Assembly: GCA_963708095.1 (NCBI GenBank)
Contig: OY970182.1
Coordinates: 3,100,001-3,164,000, forward strand
Reading direction: 5' to 3'
DNA: 64,000 nucleotides
Source: JAJZVS01 sp963708095
Lineage (GTDB): Bacteria; Pseudomonadota; Alphaproteobacteria; Acetobacterales; Acetobacteraceae
The position numbers and the translations under genes were made by a program. This document shows positions 1-10,971 of this stretch, in pieces; positions within the stretch are counted from its first letter, which is position 1; each line of letters starts with the position of its first letter. The notes beneath the pieces were generated by a model, which did no database searches, was not told the DNA's origin, and worked only from the letters and a program-made list of their open reading frames with translations.

Positions 1-16
1 TACGCGGCGAGACGTA

Positions 17-1972
17 ATGCCCGCCATCCGCCTGCTGCCGGAGGGGCTGGTCAATCGGATCGCCGCCGGCGAGGTGATCGAGCGGCCCGCGGCGGCGGTA
101 AAGGAGCTGGTGGAGAACGCGCTCGACGCCGGCGCCACCCGCATCGCGGTGGCGCTGACCGGCGGCGGCATCGACCGCATCGAAGTCACCGACGACGGCG
201 CTGGCATGGACGCGGCAGAGCTGGCGCTGGCCGTGCGCCGGCATGCCACCTCCAAACTGCCGGACGACGACCTGGTGCGCATCGCGACCTTGGGGTTCCG
301 CGGCGAGGCGCTGCCTTCGATCGGCGCGGCGGCGCGGCTCGCGCTGACCTCCCGTCCCGCCGGGGCGGCGCATGCCTGGACGATCGCGGTGGAGGGCGGC
401 GCGGTATCGGAGGTGGCGCCGGCAGCCGGTGCGCCCGGCACGCGGGTGGTGGTGCGCGAGATGTTCTTCGCCACCCCGGCGCGGCGGAAGTTCCTGAAAA
501 CCCCGCGCACCGAGGCCGAGCACACCGAAACCGTGCTGCGCCGCCTGGCGCTCGCCGCGCCCGGGGTGGCGCTGCGGCTGGAAAGCGACGGGCGGGTGGT
601 GTTCGACCTGCCGGCGCAGGACCGCGCGGCACGCGCCGCCGCGCTGCTCGGCGCCGATGCGGCAGCGGCGCTACTGGCCGTTGCGGGCGAACGCGGGGCG
701 CTGCGGCTCGACGGCTTCGTCGCCAACCCCGCCGTGACCCGGATCAGCCCGGCGTCGCAGGCGCTGACGGTGAACGGACGGCCGGTGACGGACCCGGTGC
801 TGAAGACGGCCATCCGGGTAGCGTTCCGCCCGGTAATCGCCGCCGGGCGGCATCCGGTGGCGGCGCTGTGGCTCGATCTGCCGCCGGAGGAGCTGGACGT
901 GAACGTCCATCCGGCCAAGGCGGAGCTGCGGTTCCGCGACCCCGCTTCGGTGCGAGCATTGGTCATCGGCGCGATCGGGCGGGCGCTGGCGGGGGCTGCG
1001 GGCACGGATGTGCCGGCCGGGCGGCCGGCGCTGAGCCTGGGAGGATCCCGCTACGCCTCTGCCCCCGGGTCCCGTTGGGCCTTCCATCCCAACACGAATG
1101 CCGCGCAGGCGGCCGGTGTGCCGGGAGGAATGGCCGAGGCGCGGCTGCCGTTTGCCGCCCCGCCGGCGGCCCGCCGCGGCGAGACCGGCGACGCGGCGCC
1201 CTGGGGCGGGCCGGACGGCGGGGGCGGCAATCATCCCCCTGGCAATCATCCCCCTGGCGATCATCCGTTGGGAGCGCCGCTCGGCCAGGTGGCGGAGACC
1301 TACATCGTCGCGGTCGCAGCCGATGGCGCGCTGGTCCTGGTCGATCAGCACGCCGCGCATGAGCGGCTGACGCATGAGGCGCTGGCGGCGCAATTGCTGG
1401 ATGGCGGGGTGCGCAGCCAGCCGCTGCTGACCCCCGCGGTGGTCGACCTGCCGGCGGCCGACGCGGCCCGGCTGGCGGCGCACGCATCGGCGCTGGCGCA
1501 GCTCGGGCTGGAGATCGAACCCTTCGGCGCCGGCGCGGTGCTGGTCCGCGCGCTGCCGGCGCTGCTGGGCGCGCCCGACCCGACGCCGCTGCTGCGCGAT
1601 CTCGCCGAGGAACTGGCGGAGTGGGAAGCGAGCGGCACAGCCACGGACGGCGCTGACGCCGCGATCGCCCCGGCGGGTGCCGGATTGCGGGATGGCGGGG
1701 GGAGGGACGCGGGAGGAACGGCCACCCTGGCGGATCCCGCTACGGCCGACGGCATTCCCGCCGTCGCGCTGCGGACGCGGCTGGAGGCGGCGGTGGCGCG
1801 GCTCGCGTGCCACGGCTCGGTGCGCGCCGGGCGGCGGCTGCTGCCGGCGGAGATGGATGCGCTGCTGCGCACGATGGAAGCCACCCCGCGGGCGGCGACG
1901 TGCAGCCACGGGCGGCCGACGTTCCTCCGCTTCAGCGTCGCCGAACTGGCGAGCCTGTTCCACCGCGGGTGA
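17..1972 (+). CDS. mutL: DNA mismatch repair protein MutL
   Basis: MutL couples MutS mismatch recognition to strand incision and excision. The N-terminal GHKL ATPase motifs are all visible: LVENALDAGA (motif I), DDGAGM (II), RHATSK and GFRGEALPSIG (III). The C-terminal domain carries DQHAAHERLTHE, which fits the endonuclease motif DQHA(X)2E(X)4E, so this is probably a nicking MutL like those of bacteria without MutH. Between the domains is a low-complexity linker that contains three 15-bp tandem units (see the repeat entry). At 651 aa the length is normal. The ATG sits only 16 bases from the window edge, so an upstream start cannot be excluded. The gene is convergent with the HNH gene downstream. 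Confidence 0.97.
   Translation: MPAIRLLPEGLVNRIAAGEVIERPAAAVKELVENALDAGATRIAVALTGGGIDRIEVTDDGAGMDAAELALAVRRHATSKLPDDDLVRIATLGFRGEALPSIGAAARLALTSRPAGAAHAWTIAVEGGAVSEVAPAAGAPGTRVVVREMFFATPARRKFLKTPRTEAEHTETVLRRLALAAPGVALRLESDGRVVFDLPAQDRAARAAALLGADAAAALLAVAGERGALRLDGFVANPAVTRISPASQALTVNGRPVTDPVLKTAIRVAFRPVIAAGRHPVAALWLDLPPEELDVNVHPAKAELRFRDPASVRALVIGAIGRALAGAAGTDVPAGRPALSLGGSRYASAPGSRWAFHPNTNAAQAAGVPGGMAEARLPFAAPPAARRGETGDAAPWGGPDGGGGNHPPGNHPPGDHPLGAPLGQVAETYIVAVAADGALVLVDQHAAHERLTHEALAAQLLDGGVRSQPLLTPAVVDLPAADAARLAAHASALAQLGLEIEPFGAGAVLVRALPALLGAPDPTPLLRDLAEELAEWEASGTATDGADAAIAPAGAGLRDGGGRDAGGTATLADPATADGIPAVALRTRLEAAVARLACHGSVRAGRRLLPAEMDALLRTMEATPRAATCSHGRPTFLRFSVAELASLFHRG
1226..1270 (+). 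repeat. Three 15-bp tandem repeats in the mutL linker
   Basis: Two identical units of GGCAATCATCCCCCT (1226-1240, 1241-1255) are followed by a diverged third (1256-1270). They encode GNHPP-GNHPP-GDHPL in the disordered linker between the ATPase and endonuclease domains. Because the unit is 15 bp, gain or loss of a copy stays in frame. Confidence 0.85.
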
Positions 1973-2051
1973 GGCGGTGCAGGCCGCCAGTTCGCACGCC
2001 TTCTCCGCCACCTAGCCGATCGAGCAATTGGCATCCCACATTAGCGGGCCT

Positions 2052-2837
2052 CTAAATCCAGGGCTGCGGCGGACGTGCGAGGATGACTTCCGCTGCGGGA
2101 CCGAAGAACGAGCGGGCGGTGGAGAAGAAGGGCGCCAGCTTGCCCTGATCGTCGGGCAGCAAGCGGTTTCCGGCCAGAACCAACAGCCCCTCGTCGCGCC
2201 TTGCCGGCCCCAGCGCGTCCAGGTCCTGGAACGCAGCCGCCAACACGGCGCGGACCGCTTCCCGCTGGTGGCAAAGACGGCCGACATTCAGACCAAGCCC
2301 AAAGATATGTGCGTCTACGATCGCTGGATCTATGCCGTGCTGTACGCAGCCGGCCTGATCGCTGCGAAGCTGTCCTTCCTCATCGACCCGCACCACCGGC
2401 GGTTGGGCCGGAACGTTCCTTGGGTCCAGGAACTCCCCTGCCGGCCGGTCTCCTTTAGCTGCGTCACAACTGAGGTTCTTGGCGGCCGGCGGCAGGAACC
2501 GGGCCGGATCGGGCGCCGAAGCAGACGGCCCAAAGGCGGCGTTGCTGCCGCCCATGCAGACCGCCAGCAGATTCGCCGGATTGCAGGCCAATTCGGCTCC
2601 CTGGATGGGGTCGCTCTGGGGCACGAAATGCTCCACTCGCGAGTCCCACGTGACCAAGGCGATTTCGCAATAGGCGCAGAGGCCGTGCTGGCGCTGCGTC
2701 AGTGCCGCAGTCAGTTCGCGCTTGGCCGCCCCGGCCTCGAAGCTGCCGAAATCCTCCCAGGTCCCGCCAGCGGTTGGGGCTGCGGCAAAGCGCACCAACC
2801 CAGCGGGCGGCGCGGATAGGCCGGCGATCCGCTTCAT
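2052..2837 (-). CDS. ptuB: HNH endonuclease, PtuB-like (Septu-type defence)
   Basis: This 261-aa protein has an HNH arrangement typical of PtuB/TIGR02646-type nucleases: a CxxC knuckle in GLCAYCEIAL, the metal/catalytic histidine in RVEHFVPQSDP, and CNPANLLAVC carrying the Asn and further cysteines. Its ATG overlaps the stop of the upstream ATPase gene by 4 bases (ATGA), so the two are translationally coupled. In Septu systems PtuB is the DNA-cleaving subunit that joins a PtuA ATPase assembly and blocks phage. The nuclease call is secure; the Septu assignment rests on the ATPase partner and gene order. The gene symbol is given by family analogy. Confidence 0.8.
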   Translation of the reverse strand: MKRIAGLSAPPAGLVRFAAAPTAGGTWEDFGSFEAGAAKRELTAALTQRQHGLCAYCEIALVTWDSRVEHFVPQSDPIQGAELACNPANLLAVCMGGSNAAFGPSASAPDPARFLPPAAKNLSCDAAKGDRPAGEFLDPRNVPAQPPVVRVDEEGQLRSDQAGCVQHGIDPAIVDAHIFGLGLNVGRLCHQREAVRAVLAAAFQDLDALGPARRDEGLLVLAGNRLLPDDQGKLAPFFSTARSFFGPAAEVILARPPQPWI

Positions 2838-4147
2838 CGGCGCGTGGAGAGCTCGTGCATCACCCGCCGGCGCGCGATCTCGACATCGGCCCCGGCCAGG
2901 GCCGGATCATCAGGGGAGAGGCGATCCAGCTGAGCCCGCAGCGTCCTCGCCGCTACCGTCTCCCCCTGGTCGGCGGCAATCAGCGTGCGATACTCCGCGA
3001 GCTTGCGGCTGAATTCGTTGTTCGGTCGCTGCTCCACCTCCATAACAGCTTGCAGGACATCGCCGGCCTTTGCGCCGAAGGTGGGGCCGGTTTCCTGCTC
3101 GGCCACGATGCCCTCGGGCGTGGCACGCAGATGCACGATATTCTGCGGTGCCACGGTAGTGAGCACCTGTGGGCTATGGGTGGAGACGATGAATTGCGCG
3201 TTCGGAAAAGTCCGCCGCAGATCGTCCAGGATGCGTTGCTGCCAGTCCGGATGGAGGTGCAGCTCCACCTCGTCGATCAGGACGATGGCCTCGGACTGCA
3301 ACGGATCGGGCAGATGCGGGTTGGCGAGCGACATGCGCAGGGCGAGGTCGGCGGCGAGCGCCAGGACGATGCGGTAGCCACCGCTCAATTGTTCGAGCGC
3401 GAGCTTTTCATCTCGACGCCCGGCCGCCTTGCGTCGAACCACAAACTGAGCTGGATATTCTATATGTGGGTCCATTATATCTGGCATCATTGTCGTAATC
3501 GCACCGCGTACCGCTTGTAGGTCGGGACGGCGGAACTCGAAACTGCCCTGCTCGCGTTGCTGTCGCAGTTCTGCGTTCTCCTGCGCGTAGAACCATTCGA
3601 CCAACGCTTTGAAGCTAGTCTTGCGGGCCAGAGCGTCGATGTAGGCATCAAAGCGATGGAATTCGCGTCGAAAATTACGCTTCCGCTCAGGCATATCGAA
3701 GACCGCGCGATCGGTATCGTAAAAGGTAAAGATCGGAATCGTAGTCGTATTGGGAGCGCGTTCGACATCTTCCCGGAGCTTCGAGAAAAAATCGCGCAGT
3801 GACTCCGTGCCGGCGACCTTATCCACGCTCGATCTTACGAGAAGCCCGCTTCGTGTTTCGATACGGGTCCACCGGAGACCCTCCGGCTCCCCCAAGGTCT
3901 CGATGCGGATACGGGCTTCCGTGGCACCAAATCGGCGGTCGGATCGGCGGAAGTTGATGCCGCCAGCGCGCGCCAGGAGGGTCGGGATGGCACCAAGCCC
4001 CACCGCAATGGCTGCTAGAAGACTGGTCTTCCCGTGCGCGTTGTTGCCATGCAGAACCGTCAACGCCGGATCGAGCGGCACCCTGAGCGCGCGGATCGCC
4101 CGGAAGTTTTCCACCTGCACGGACCGGAGCTTCATGCTTCTTTGCAT
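2834..4147 (-). CDS. ptuA: AAA/ABC-type ATPase, PtuA-like (Septu-type defence)
   Basis: This 437-aa protein is an SMC/RecF-like ATPase. The first strand is LRSVQVENFRAIRAL, Walker A is GNNAHGKTS, the signature region is QLSGGYRIVLALAADLALR, Walker B is IVLIDEVELHLHP, and the switch histidine lies in FIVSTHSPQVL. That order and size match PtuA-like AAA_15/AAA_21 ATPases found with HNH partners. It is first in a two-gene operon with the HNH gene (4-base overlap). The gene contains A/T-richer stretches (around 3420-3700) than the flanking mutL and alaS, which suggests transfer. A start at 4135 (MKLRSV) is also possible. Related overcoming-lysogenization-type nucleases (OLD) are an alternative family, but no TOPRIM domain is seen. 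Confidence 0.78.
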   Translation of the reverse strand: MQRSMKLRSVQVENFRAIRALRVPLDPALTVLHGNNAHGKTSLLAAIAVGLGAIPTLLARAGGINFRRSDRRFGATEARIRIETLGEPEGLRWTRIETRSGLLVRSSVDKVAGTESLRDFFSKLREDVERAPNTTTIPIFTFYDTDRAVFDMPERKRNFRREFHRFDAYIDALARKTSFKALVEWFYAQENAELRQQREQGSFEFRRPDLQAVRGAITTMMPDIMDPHIEYPAQFVVRRKAAGRRDEKLALEQLSGGYRIVLALAADLALRMSLANPHLPDPLQSEAIVLIDEVELHLHPDWQQRILDDLRRTFPNAQFIVSTHSPQVLTTVAPQNIVHLRATPEGIVAEQETGPTFGAKAGDVLQAVMEVEQRPNNEFSRKLAEYRTLIAADQGETVAARTLRAQLDRLSPDDPALAGADVEIARRRVMHELSTRR

Positions 4148-4244
4148 ACCCTACTGATCGGACTGTTGAAAGCCGGCGGCGTCGGTCGTAGCCCGCGCAG
4201 CCCTCCCACTCTCTACCCCGGCAGGTGAATGCGGAAAGCCGACC

Positions 4245-6884
<2,640 letters not shown>

Positions 6885-7180
6885 GGGGCGGGGACGGGTC
6901 CTGGGCTTGGGCGAAGGGGAAGGCATTAGCGCAGGGGGGCTGTCCTGTCACGCGGCGGACAGGGATCCGAGCCCTGCCGGCGCCGGCAGGGGCGCATACC
7001 TGGCGGGGAAGGTGGTTGCCTTTGCATCGGTATCCGACCCGGAAGATGATCGGTGCGGCCGGCGTGCGGGTGCAGCCGGCCCGGGGGAACGGACGCGGGC
7101 GGGGAGCGCCTCGGCGATTAAGGCTTTGTAGAGGCTTCTCGTGTTTCCTCGACGCCTGGAACAACGCAGGGAGACCCCCC

Positions 7181-7444
7181 ATGCTCCTGGCCCCGTCCGC
7201 GCCCCGCCCCGTGCTCGCCGAAGTGACCGCCATTCTGCGCGACGTACTGGACGATCCGCACATCGATCTCACCCCGGACACCGTCGCCGCCGACGTGCCG
7301 GGCTGGGACTCGATGGCCCATATCGCCCTGGTGGTGGAGACGGAATGCCGCTTCGGCATCACCTTCCAGACCGCCGAGATCGAGGGGCTGCACCGGGTCG
7401 GCGACCTGGTGCGGCTGGTCGAGGCGAAGCGCGGACCGGCCTGA
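7181..7444 (+). CDS. Acyl/peptidyl carrier protein
   Basis: This 87-aa carrier protein has the phosphopantetheine attachment serine in GWDSMAHI, followed by the acidic helix region IEGLHRVGDLV. The start at 7181 is preceded by AGGGAG at 7168-7173. The longer open frame from 7016 has no carrier-like sequence upstream of this point. It lies 31 bases ahead of a membrane-bound O-acyltransferase and forms an operon with it and an SGNH-like protein. By analogy with DltC-DltB-DltD it may carry the acyl or aminoacyl group that the acyltransferase moves across or onto a cell-surface acceptor. The substrate is unknown and no loading ligase is nearby. Confidence 0.88.
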   Translation: MLLAPSAPRPVLAEVTAILRDVLDDPHIDLTPDTVAADVPGWDSMAHIALVVETECRFGITFQTAEIEGLHRVGDLVRLVEAKRGPA

Positions 7445-7475
7445 TCCGTCGATCCGACGCCGATCCGGCTCCCCC

Positions 7476-9035
7476 GTGCTGTTCAACTCCTGCGTTTTCC
7501 TGCTGGGATTCCTCCCGGCGGCGCTGGCGGGAGTCTTCGCCACCGCCCGCCTGGGCGGGGCGCGCGCGGCGGGGACGTTCCTGGTCGGGGCCTCCCTGCT
7601 GTTCTACGGCTGGTGGAACCCGGCGTTCCTGCCGCTCCTGCTCGGGTCCATCGCGGTCAACTATGCCGCTTCGCGCGCGATCGCCGCCACCGCGGGGCGG
7701 GAGCGGGTCCAGGCGGCGCTGCTCGCGGCGGCGATCGCAGCGAACCTCGGGGCGCTGATCTATTTCAAGTATCTCGCCGACCTGCTGGGCTTCCTGCACG
7801 CGCGGCTCGCGATCGGGCCGACGATGGCGGCGCCGGCGCTGCCGCTCGGGATCAGCTTCTTCACCTTCACCCAGATCGGCTACCTGGTCGACTGCCGCGC
7901 CGGCACCGCGCGCGGGCGCGGCGTGCTCGACTACCTGCTGTTCGTGACCTTCTTCCCGCACCTGATCGCGGGGCCGATCCTGCACCACCGGGAGATCATG
8001 CCGCAGTTCGCGGACCCCGCGACCTGGCGCGGGTCGGGGCGCAATCTTGCGATCGGCGGCAGCATCTTTCTGATCGGTCTGCTGAAGAAAACGCTGCTGG
8101 CCGATCCTCTGGCACCGGTGGTCGCGGCCGGCTTCGGCCATGCCGGCACGTTGCCGCTGGCGGCGGCATGGCAGGCGGCGGCGGCGTATTCGTTGCAGCT
8201 CTATTTCGACTTCTCCGGCTATTCGGACATGGCGATCGGCCTCGCGCGGATGTTCAACCTGCGGTTCCCGCTCAATTTCAATTCGCCCTACAAGGCGGAG
8301 AGCATCATCGACTACTGGCAGCGCTGGCACATGACCCTGACGCGCGCCCTGACGCTCTATCTGTTCAACCCGCTGGCGCTGGCCGCGGCGCGACGGCGGG
8401 CGGCGCGCGGGCGGAAGGTGGGGCGGGCGGGGCAGGCGAGCGCGGGCGGGTTCGCCGCGCTGGTTCTGGTTCCGATCGGGATCACCATGACCCTGGCCGG
8501 CATCTGGCACGGCAGCGGGCTCACCTTCGTGGCCTTCGGGCTGCTGCACGCGGCCTATCTTTCGGTCAACCACGCCTGGAGGGTGTTCGGGCCACGCCGG
8601 GCCGATCCGGCCAGGGGATCGGCGGCGGGGCGGGCGGGGGCTCGGCTTGGGCGAATCGCGCTCACCTATCTCGCGGGACTGGTCGGCGCGGTGGTCTTCC
8701 GCGCGCCCAGCCTCGACGTGGCCGGGCAGGTGCTGGCGGGGATGGCGGGGCTGCACGGGGCGGGCGCGGCGGGCGCGCTCGGGGCGCGCGGGCTGCTGCA
8801 CGCGGGCCGCGCGACGGGGTGGCTCGCCGCGCTGTACGGGATCGTGTGGTTCGCCCCGAATACGCAGCAGATCATGCGCCGCATCGGCCCGGCGCTGGAA
8901 CCGGTGCGCCCCGGGCCGCTGCCGGGCCTGGTCTGGCGGCCGAGCCTGCCCTGGGCGCTCGCCATGGGCGGCGGCGCGGCGCTCGGCTTGCTGTCGCTCG
9001 GGGGAACCAGTGAGTTTCTCTATTTCCGGTTCTGA
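7476..9035 (+). CDS. MBOAT family O-acyltransferase (DltB/AlgI-like)
   Basis: This 519-aa polytopic membrane protein belongs to the membrane-bound O-acyltransferase family. Diagnostic segments are LLFYGWWNPAFLPLL near the N-terminus, PLGISFFTFTQIGYLVD, FFPHLIAGPI, YFDFSGYSDMAIGL, RWHMTLTRAL (conserved Asn/His region) and LAGIWHGSGLTFVAFG, which carries the catalytic histidine. The start is a GTG 31 bases after the carrier gene. Family members transfer acetyl or other acyl groups to extracellular polysaccharides, or D-Ala to teichoic acids. The neighbouring carrier protein suggests the donor is a carrier thioester rather than acetyl-CoA alone. The last 26 bases overlap the SGNH-like gene. Confidence 0.93.
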   Translation: MLFNSCVFLLGFLPAALAGVFATARLGGARAAGTFLVGASLLFYGWWNPAFLPLLLGSIAVNYAASRAIAATAGRERVQAALLAAAIAANLGALIYFKYLADLLGFLHARLAIGPTMAAPALPLGISFFTFTQIGYLVDCRAGTARGRGVLDYLLFVTFFPHLIAGPILHHREIMPQFADPATWRGSGRNLAIGGSIFLIGLLKKTLLADPLAPVVAAGFGHAGTLPLAAAWQAAAAYSLQLYFDFSGYSDMAIGLARMFNLRFPLNFNSPYKAESIIDYWQRWHMTLTRALTLYLFNPLALAAARRRAARGRKVGRAGQASAGGFAALVLVPIGITMTLAGIWHGSGLTFVAFGLLHAAYLSVNHAWRVFGPRRADPARGSAAGRAGARLGRIALTYLAGLVGAVVFRAPSLDVAGQVLAGMAGLHGAGAAGALGARGLLHAGRATGWLAALYGIVWFAPNTQQIMRRIGPALEPVRPGPLPGLVWRPSLPWALAMGGGAALGLLSLGGTSEFLYFRF

Positions 9036-10158
9036 GACCGGCGTGACCCCGACCGGCCTGACCCCGACCGGCCTGACCCCCACCGGCCTGACCCCCACCG
9101 GCCTGACCCCGGCGCGCTATCTGGCGGTCGCCGGCGCGACCTGCGTCGCGGCGTTCGCGCTGGTGTGGGCCTGGGTGGCGTTCATGCCGCTGGCGTATCT
9201 GGACCCGGAATACCCCGCCTGGCTCGCCAAGGAACGCATGCTGGCGGCCTGCGACGTCGGCTCCGTCCTGGTGGTGGGGGATTCGCGCGCCGCGGTGGAC
9301 GTGATGCCGCGCCTGCTGCCCGGGCGCGTCGTGAACCTCGCGGTGGGCGGCGGCGAGCCGATCGAGGCCTATTCCGTGCTCCGCCGCGCGCTCGCCTGCC
9401 CGCACCCGCCGCGGCGTGTGGTGGTTTCGTTCGATGCCGGGCATTTCACCCGCCCGGATCTGTTCTGGGAACGCAGCGTGGCGTTCGGGTTCGTCGGCCG
9501 CGCGGGGGTGGCGCGGCTGCGGCTTGTCTCAGGCCGGCTCGACGACTGGTCCGTCTATGCGCGGCGCCGGCCGGACGGGCTGGCGCCGCGGCTGCGGGCG
9601 GCGCTGTACGACGTGCGCTTCCCCTCGCTCTATTTCGGCGCCCTGGCACGCGCCGGCGGCTTTCTGCGCTGGTGGGAGAACCGCCGCACCCTGGCCGACG
9701 TGCTGGCCGCGCGCGGGCAGTATTTTTTCGGCACCGCGCCGGGCTCGGCAGTGGTGGCGGCGGACGGGACCTTGCGCCGCTTCCGCCCGCTGCCGGTGCT
9801 CGACTGGTATTTCGACCGGCTGCTTGGGCTCGCCGCGGCGCGCGGCATCCCGGTGGATTTCGTCGCCATGCCGATGAACACGGCCACCTGGCGCGCGGTG
9901 CGGCCGGACGTGCGCGCGGGCTTCGCCGCCTATCTGGCGGGCTACGCGGCACGCTATCCGAACTTCTCCATCGTCGGGGACGTGACGCCGCACTGGCCGG
10001 ATCGGTATTTCGGCGACGGCTTCTCCCACCTCAATCCCGCCGGGGCGGTCCGCTACAGCGCGGGGTTCGGCCGCTGGCTCGGCCGCCGGCAGACGGCTCA
10101 GCGCCCGCGGAAGGCCGGGCGGCGTTTCTCGATGAAGGAAGCCGTGGCCTCGCGGTAG
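9010..10158 (+). CDS. SGNH-hydrolase-like protein (AlgX/DltD-like), exported or membrane-anchored
   Basis: This protein of about 382 aa starts at a GTG inside the end of the MBOAT gene; GGGGGAA just upstream serves as ribosome binding site. After an odd N-terminus of TGLTP repeats comes one membrane segment (VAGATCVAAFALVWAWVAF), so the rest is probably periplasmic. VLVVGDSRAA is a GDS-type nucleophile motif, and DGFSHLNPAGA near the C-terminus supplies the Asp-x-x-His pair. Such proteins pair with MBOATs in alginate acetylation (AlgJ/X) and D-alanylation (DltD). The 3' end overlaps the convergent enoyl-CoA hydratase gene by 61 bases. Confidence 0.8.
   Translation: MSFSISGSETGVTPTGLTPTGLTPTGLTPTGLTPARYLAVAGATCVAAFALVWAWVAFMPLAYLDPEYPAWLAKERMLAACDVGSVLVVGDSRAAVDVMPRLLPGRVVNLAVGGGEPIEAYSVLRRALACPHPPRRVVVSFDAGHFTRPDLFWERSVAFGFVGRAGVARLRLVSGRLDDWSVYARRRPDGLAPRLRAALYDVRFPSLYFGALARAGGFLRWWENRRTLADVLAARGQYFFGTAPGSAVVAADGTLRRFRPLPVLDWYFDRLLGLAAARGIPVDFVAMPMNTATWRAVRPDVRAGFAAYLAGYAARYPNFSIVGDVTPHWPDRYFGDGFSHLNPAGAVRYSAGFGRWLGRRQTAQRPRKAGRRFSMKEAVASR
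9052..9111 (+). repeat. Four 15-bp tandem repeats encoding TGLTP
   Basis: Four units ACCGGCCTGACCCC(G/C) run from 9052 to 9111, differing only in the last base. They encode (TGLTP)4 immediately before the membrane segment of the SGNH-like protein and follow directly after the MBOAT stop codon. The unit length keeps the frame. Confidence 0.9.
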
Positions 10159-10886
10159 TCCTCGCTCTCGGCCGCGCGCTGCTGCGCCGCCAGGATGTCG
10201 GCGCCGCGGGCCTCCACCTCGCCGCGCGCCAGGGCCTCCAGGGTCAGCTTGGCGCCGCGCTGGGACAGCGGCGCGCAGGCGGCGAGTTCATGCGCCAGCC
10301 GTTTTGCCGCGGCCAGCGCCCCGTCCTCCCCCACCTCGTCGAGCAACCCCATGGTCCGGCAGGCCTGCATCGGGAAAATCCGGCCCGAATAGAGCACGAG
10401 CTTGGCGTTCGGCAGCCCCACCGTGCGCAGCAGGTTCTGGCTGTCGAGCACGTTGTAGACGATTCCCCGTTTCGCCGCCGGGATGCCCATCCGCGTCGTT
10501 TCGTCGCCCACCCGGAAATCGCAGGCGAGCGCGATCCCGCAGCCCCCGCCCACCCCGTAGCCCGGGATGGCGGCGATCGTGGGCATCGGCAGGTCGCGGA
10601 TCGCGATCGTCGCCGCGTGCCCGGCTTCGCCATAGGCCTTGATCCCCTCCGGCGTGCTGCGCAGGCGAGGAAACTCGGAGATATCCGCCCCGGCCGAGAA
10701 ATTGCCGCCGGCGCCGGTCAGGATGACGGTGCGCACATCGGCGCGATCGCGGAAGCCGGCGAAAATCCCGGAGAGCTTGCGCCACATCTCGTACGTGACG
10801 GCATTGCGCTTGCGCGGGTTGCGCAAGGTGACGACGGCGATGCCCGCCTCGTCCTGCTCCACCAGCACGTCGGGCTCGTCGGTCAT
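10098..10886 (-). CDS. Enoyl-CoA hydratase/isomerase family protein
   Basis: This 262-aa crotonase-fold protein has the first oxyanion-hole element NFSAGADISEFP and the second element IPGYGVGGGCGIALACD. It probably hydrates or isomerises an acyl-CoA in the cytoplasm. The start at 10886 (MTDEPDVLV) has AAAGGGAC in front; the frame runs further upstream without crotonase-like sequence. It is divergent from the CaiB-type CoA transferase, with 85 bases between them, so the two probably serve one acyl-CoA pathway from a shared promoter region. The substrate cannot be named from sequence. Confidence 0.88.
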   Translation of the reverse strand: MTDEPDVLVEQDEAGIAVVTLRNPRKRNAVTYEMWRKLSGIFAGFRDRADVRTVILTGAGGNFSAGADISEFPRLRSTPEGIKAYGEAGHAATIAIRDLPMPTIAAIPGYGVGGGCGIALACDFRVGDETTRMGIPAAKRGIVYNVLDSQNLLRTVGLPNAKLVLYSGRIFPMQACRTMGLLDEVGEDGALAAAKRLAHELAACAPLSQRGAKLTLEALARGEVEARGADILAAQQRAAESEDYREATASFIEKRRPAFRGR

Positions 10887-10971
10887 GTTTCCGTCCCTTT
10901 GCCTGAGGGCACGGAGCATGCCATCACCATGGGGCAGCGCCAAGCCGGCGCACCACAGCGGGAGTGCGACG

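Noticed and set aside
671..2011. 446-codon minus-strand open frame opposite mutL
   Set aside because: Arg/Gln-rich noise on the strand opposite a clear mutL; high GC keeps antisense frames open.
7359..9098. 579-codon minus-strand open frame opposite the MBOAT gene
   Set aside because: Low-complexity Arg/Gln/Pro translation; the plus strand has a complete family match.
9052..9111. Repeats at 9.05 kb as a CRISPR array
   Set aside because: Units are contiguous 15-mers without spacers and lie inside a coding frame; no cas genes are present.
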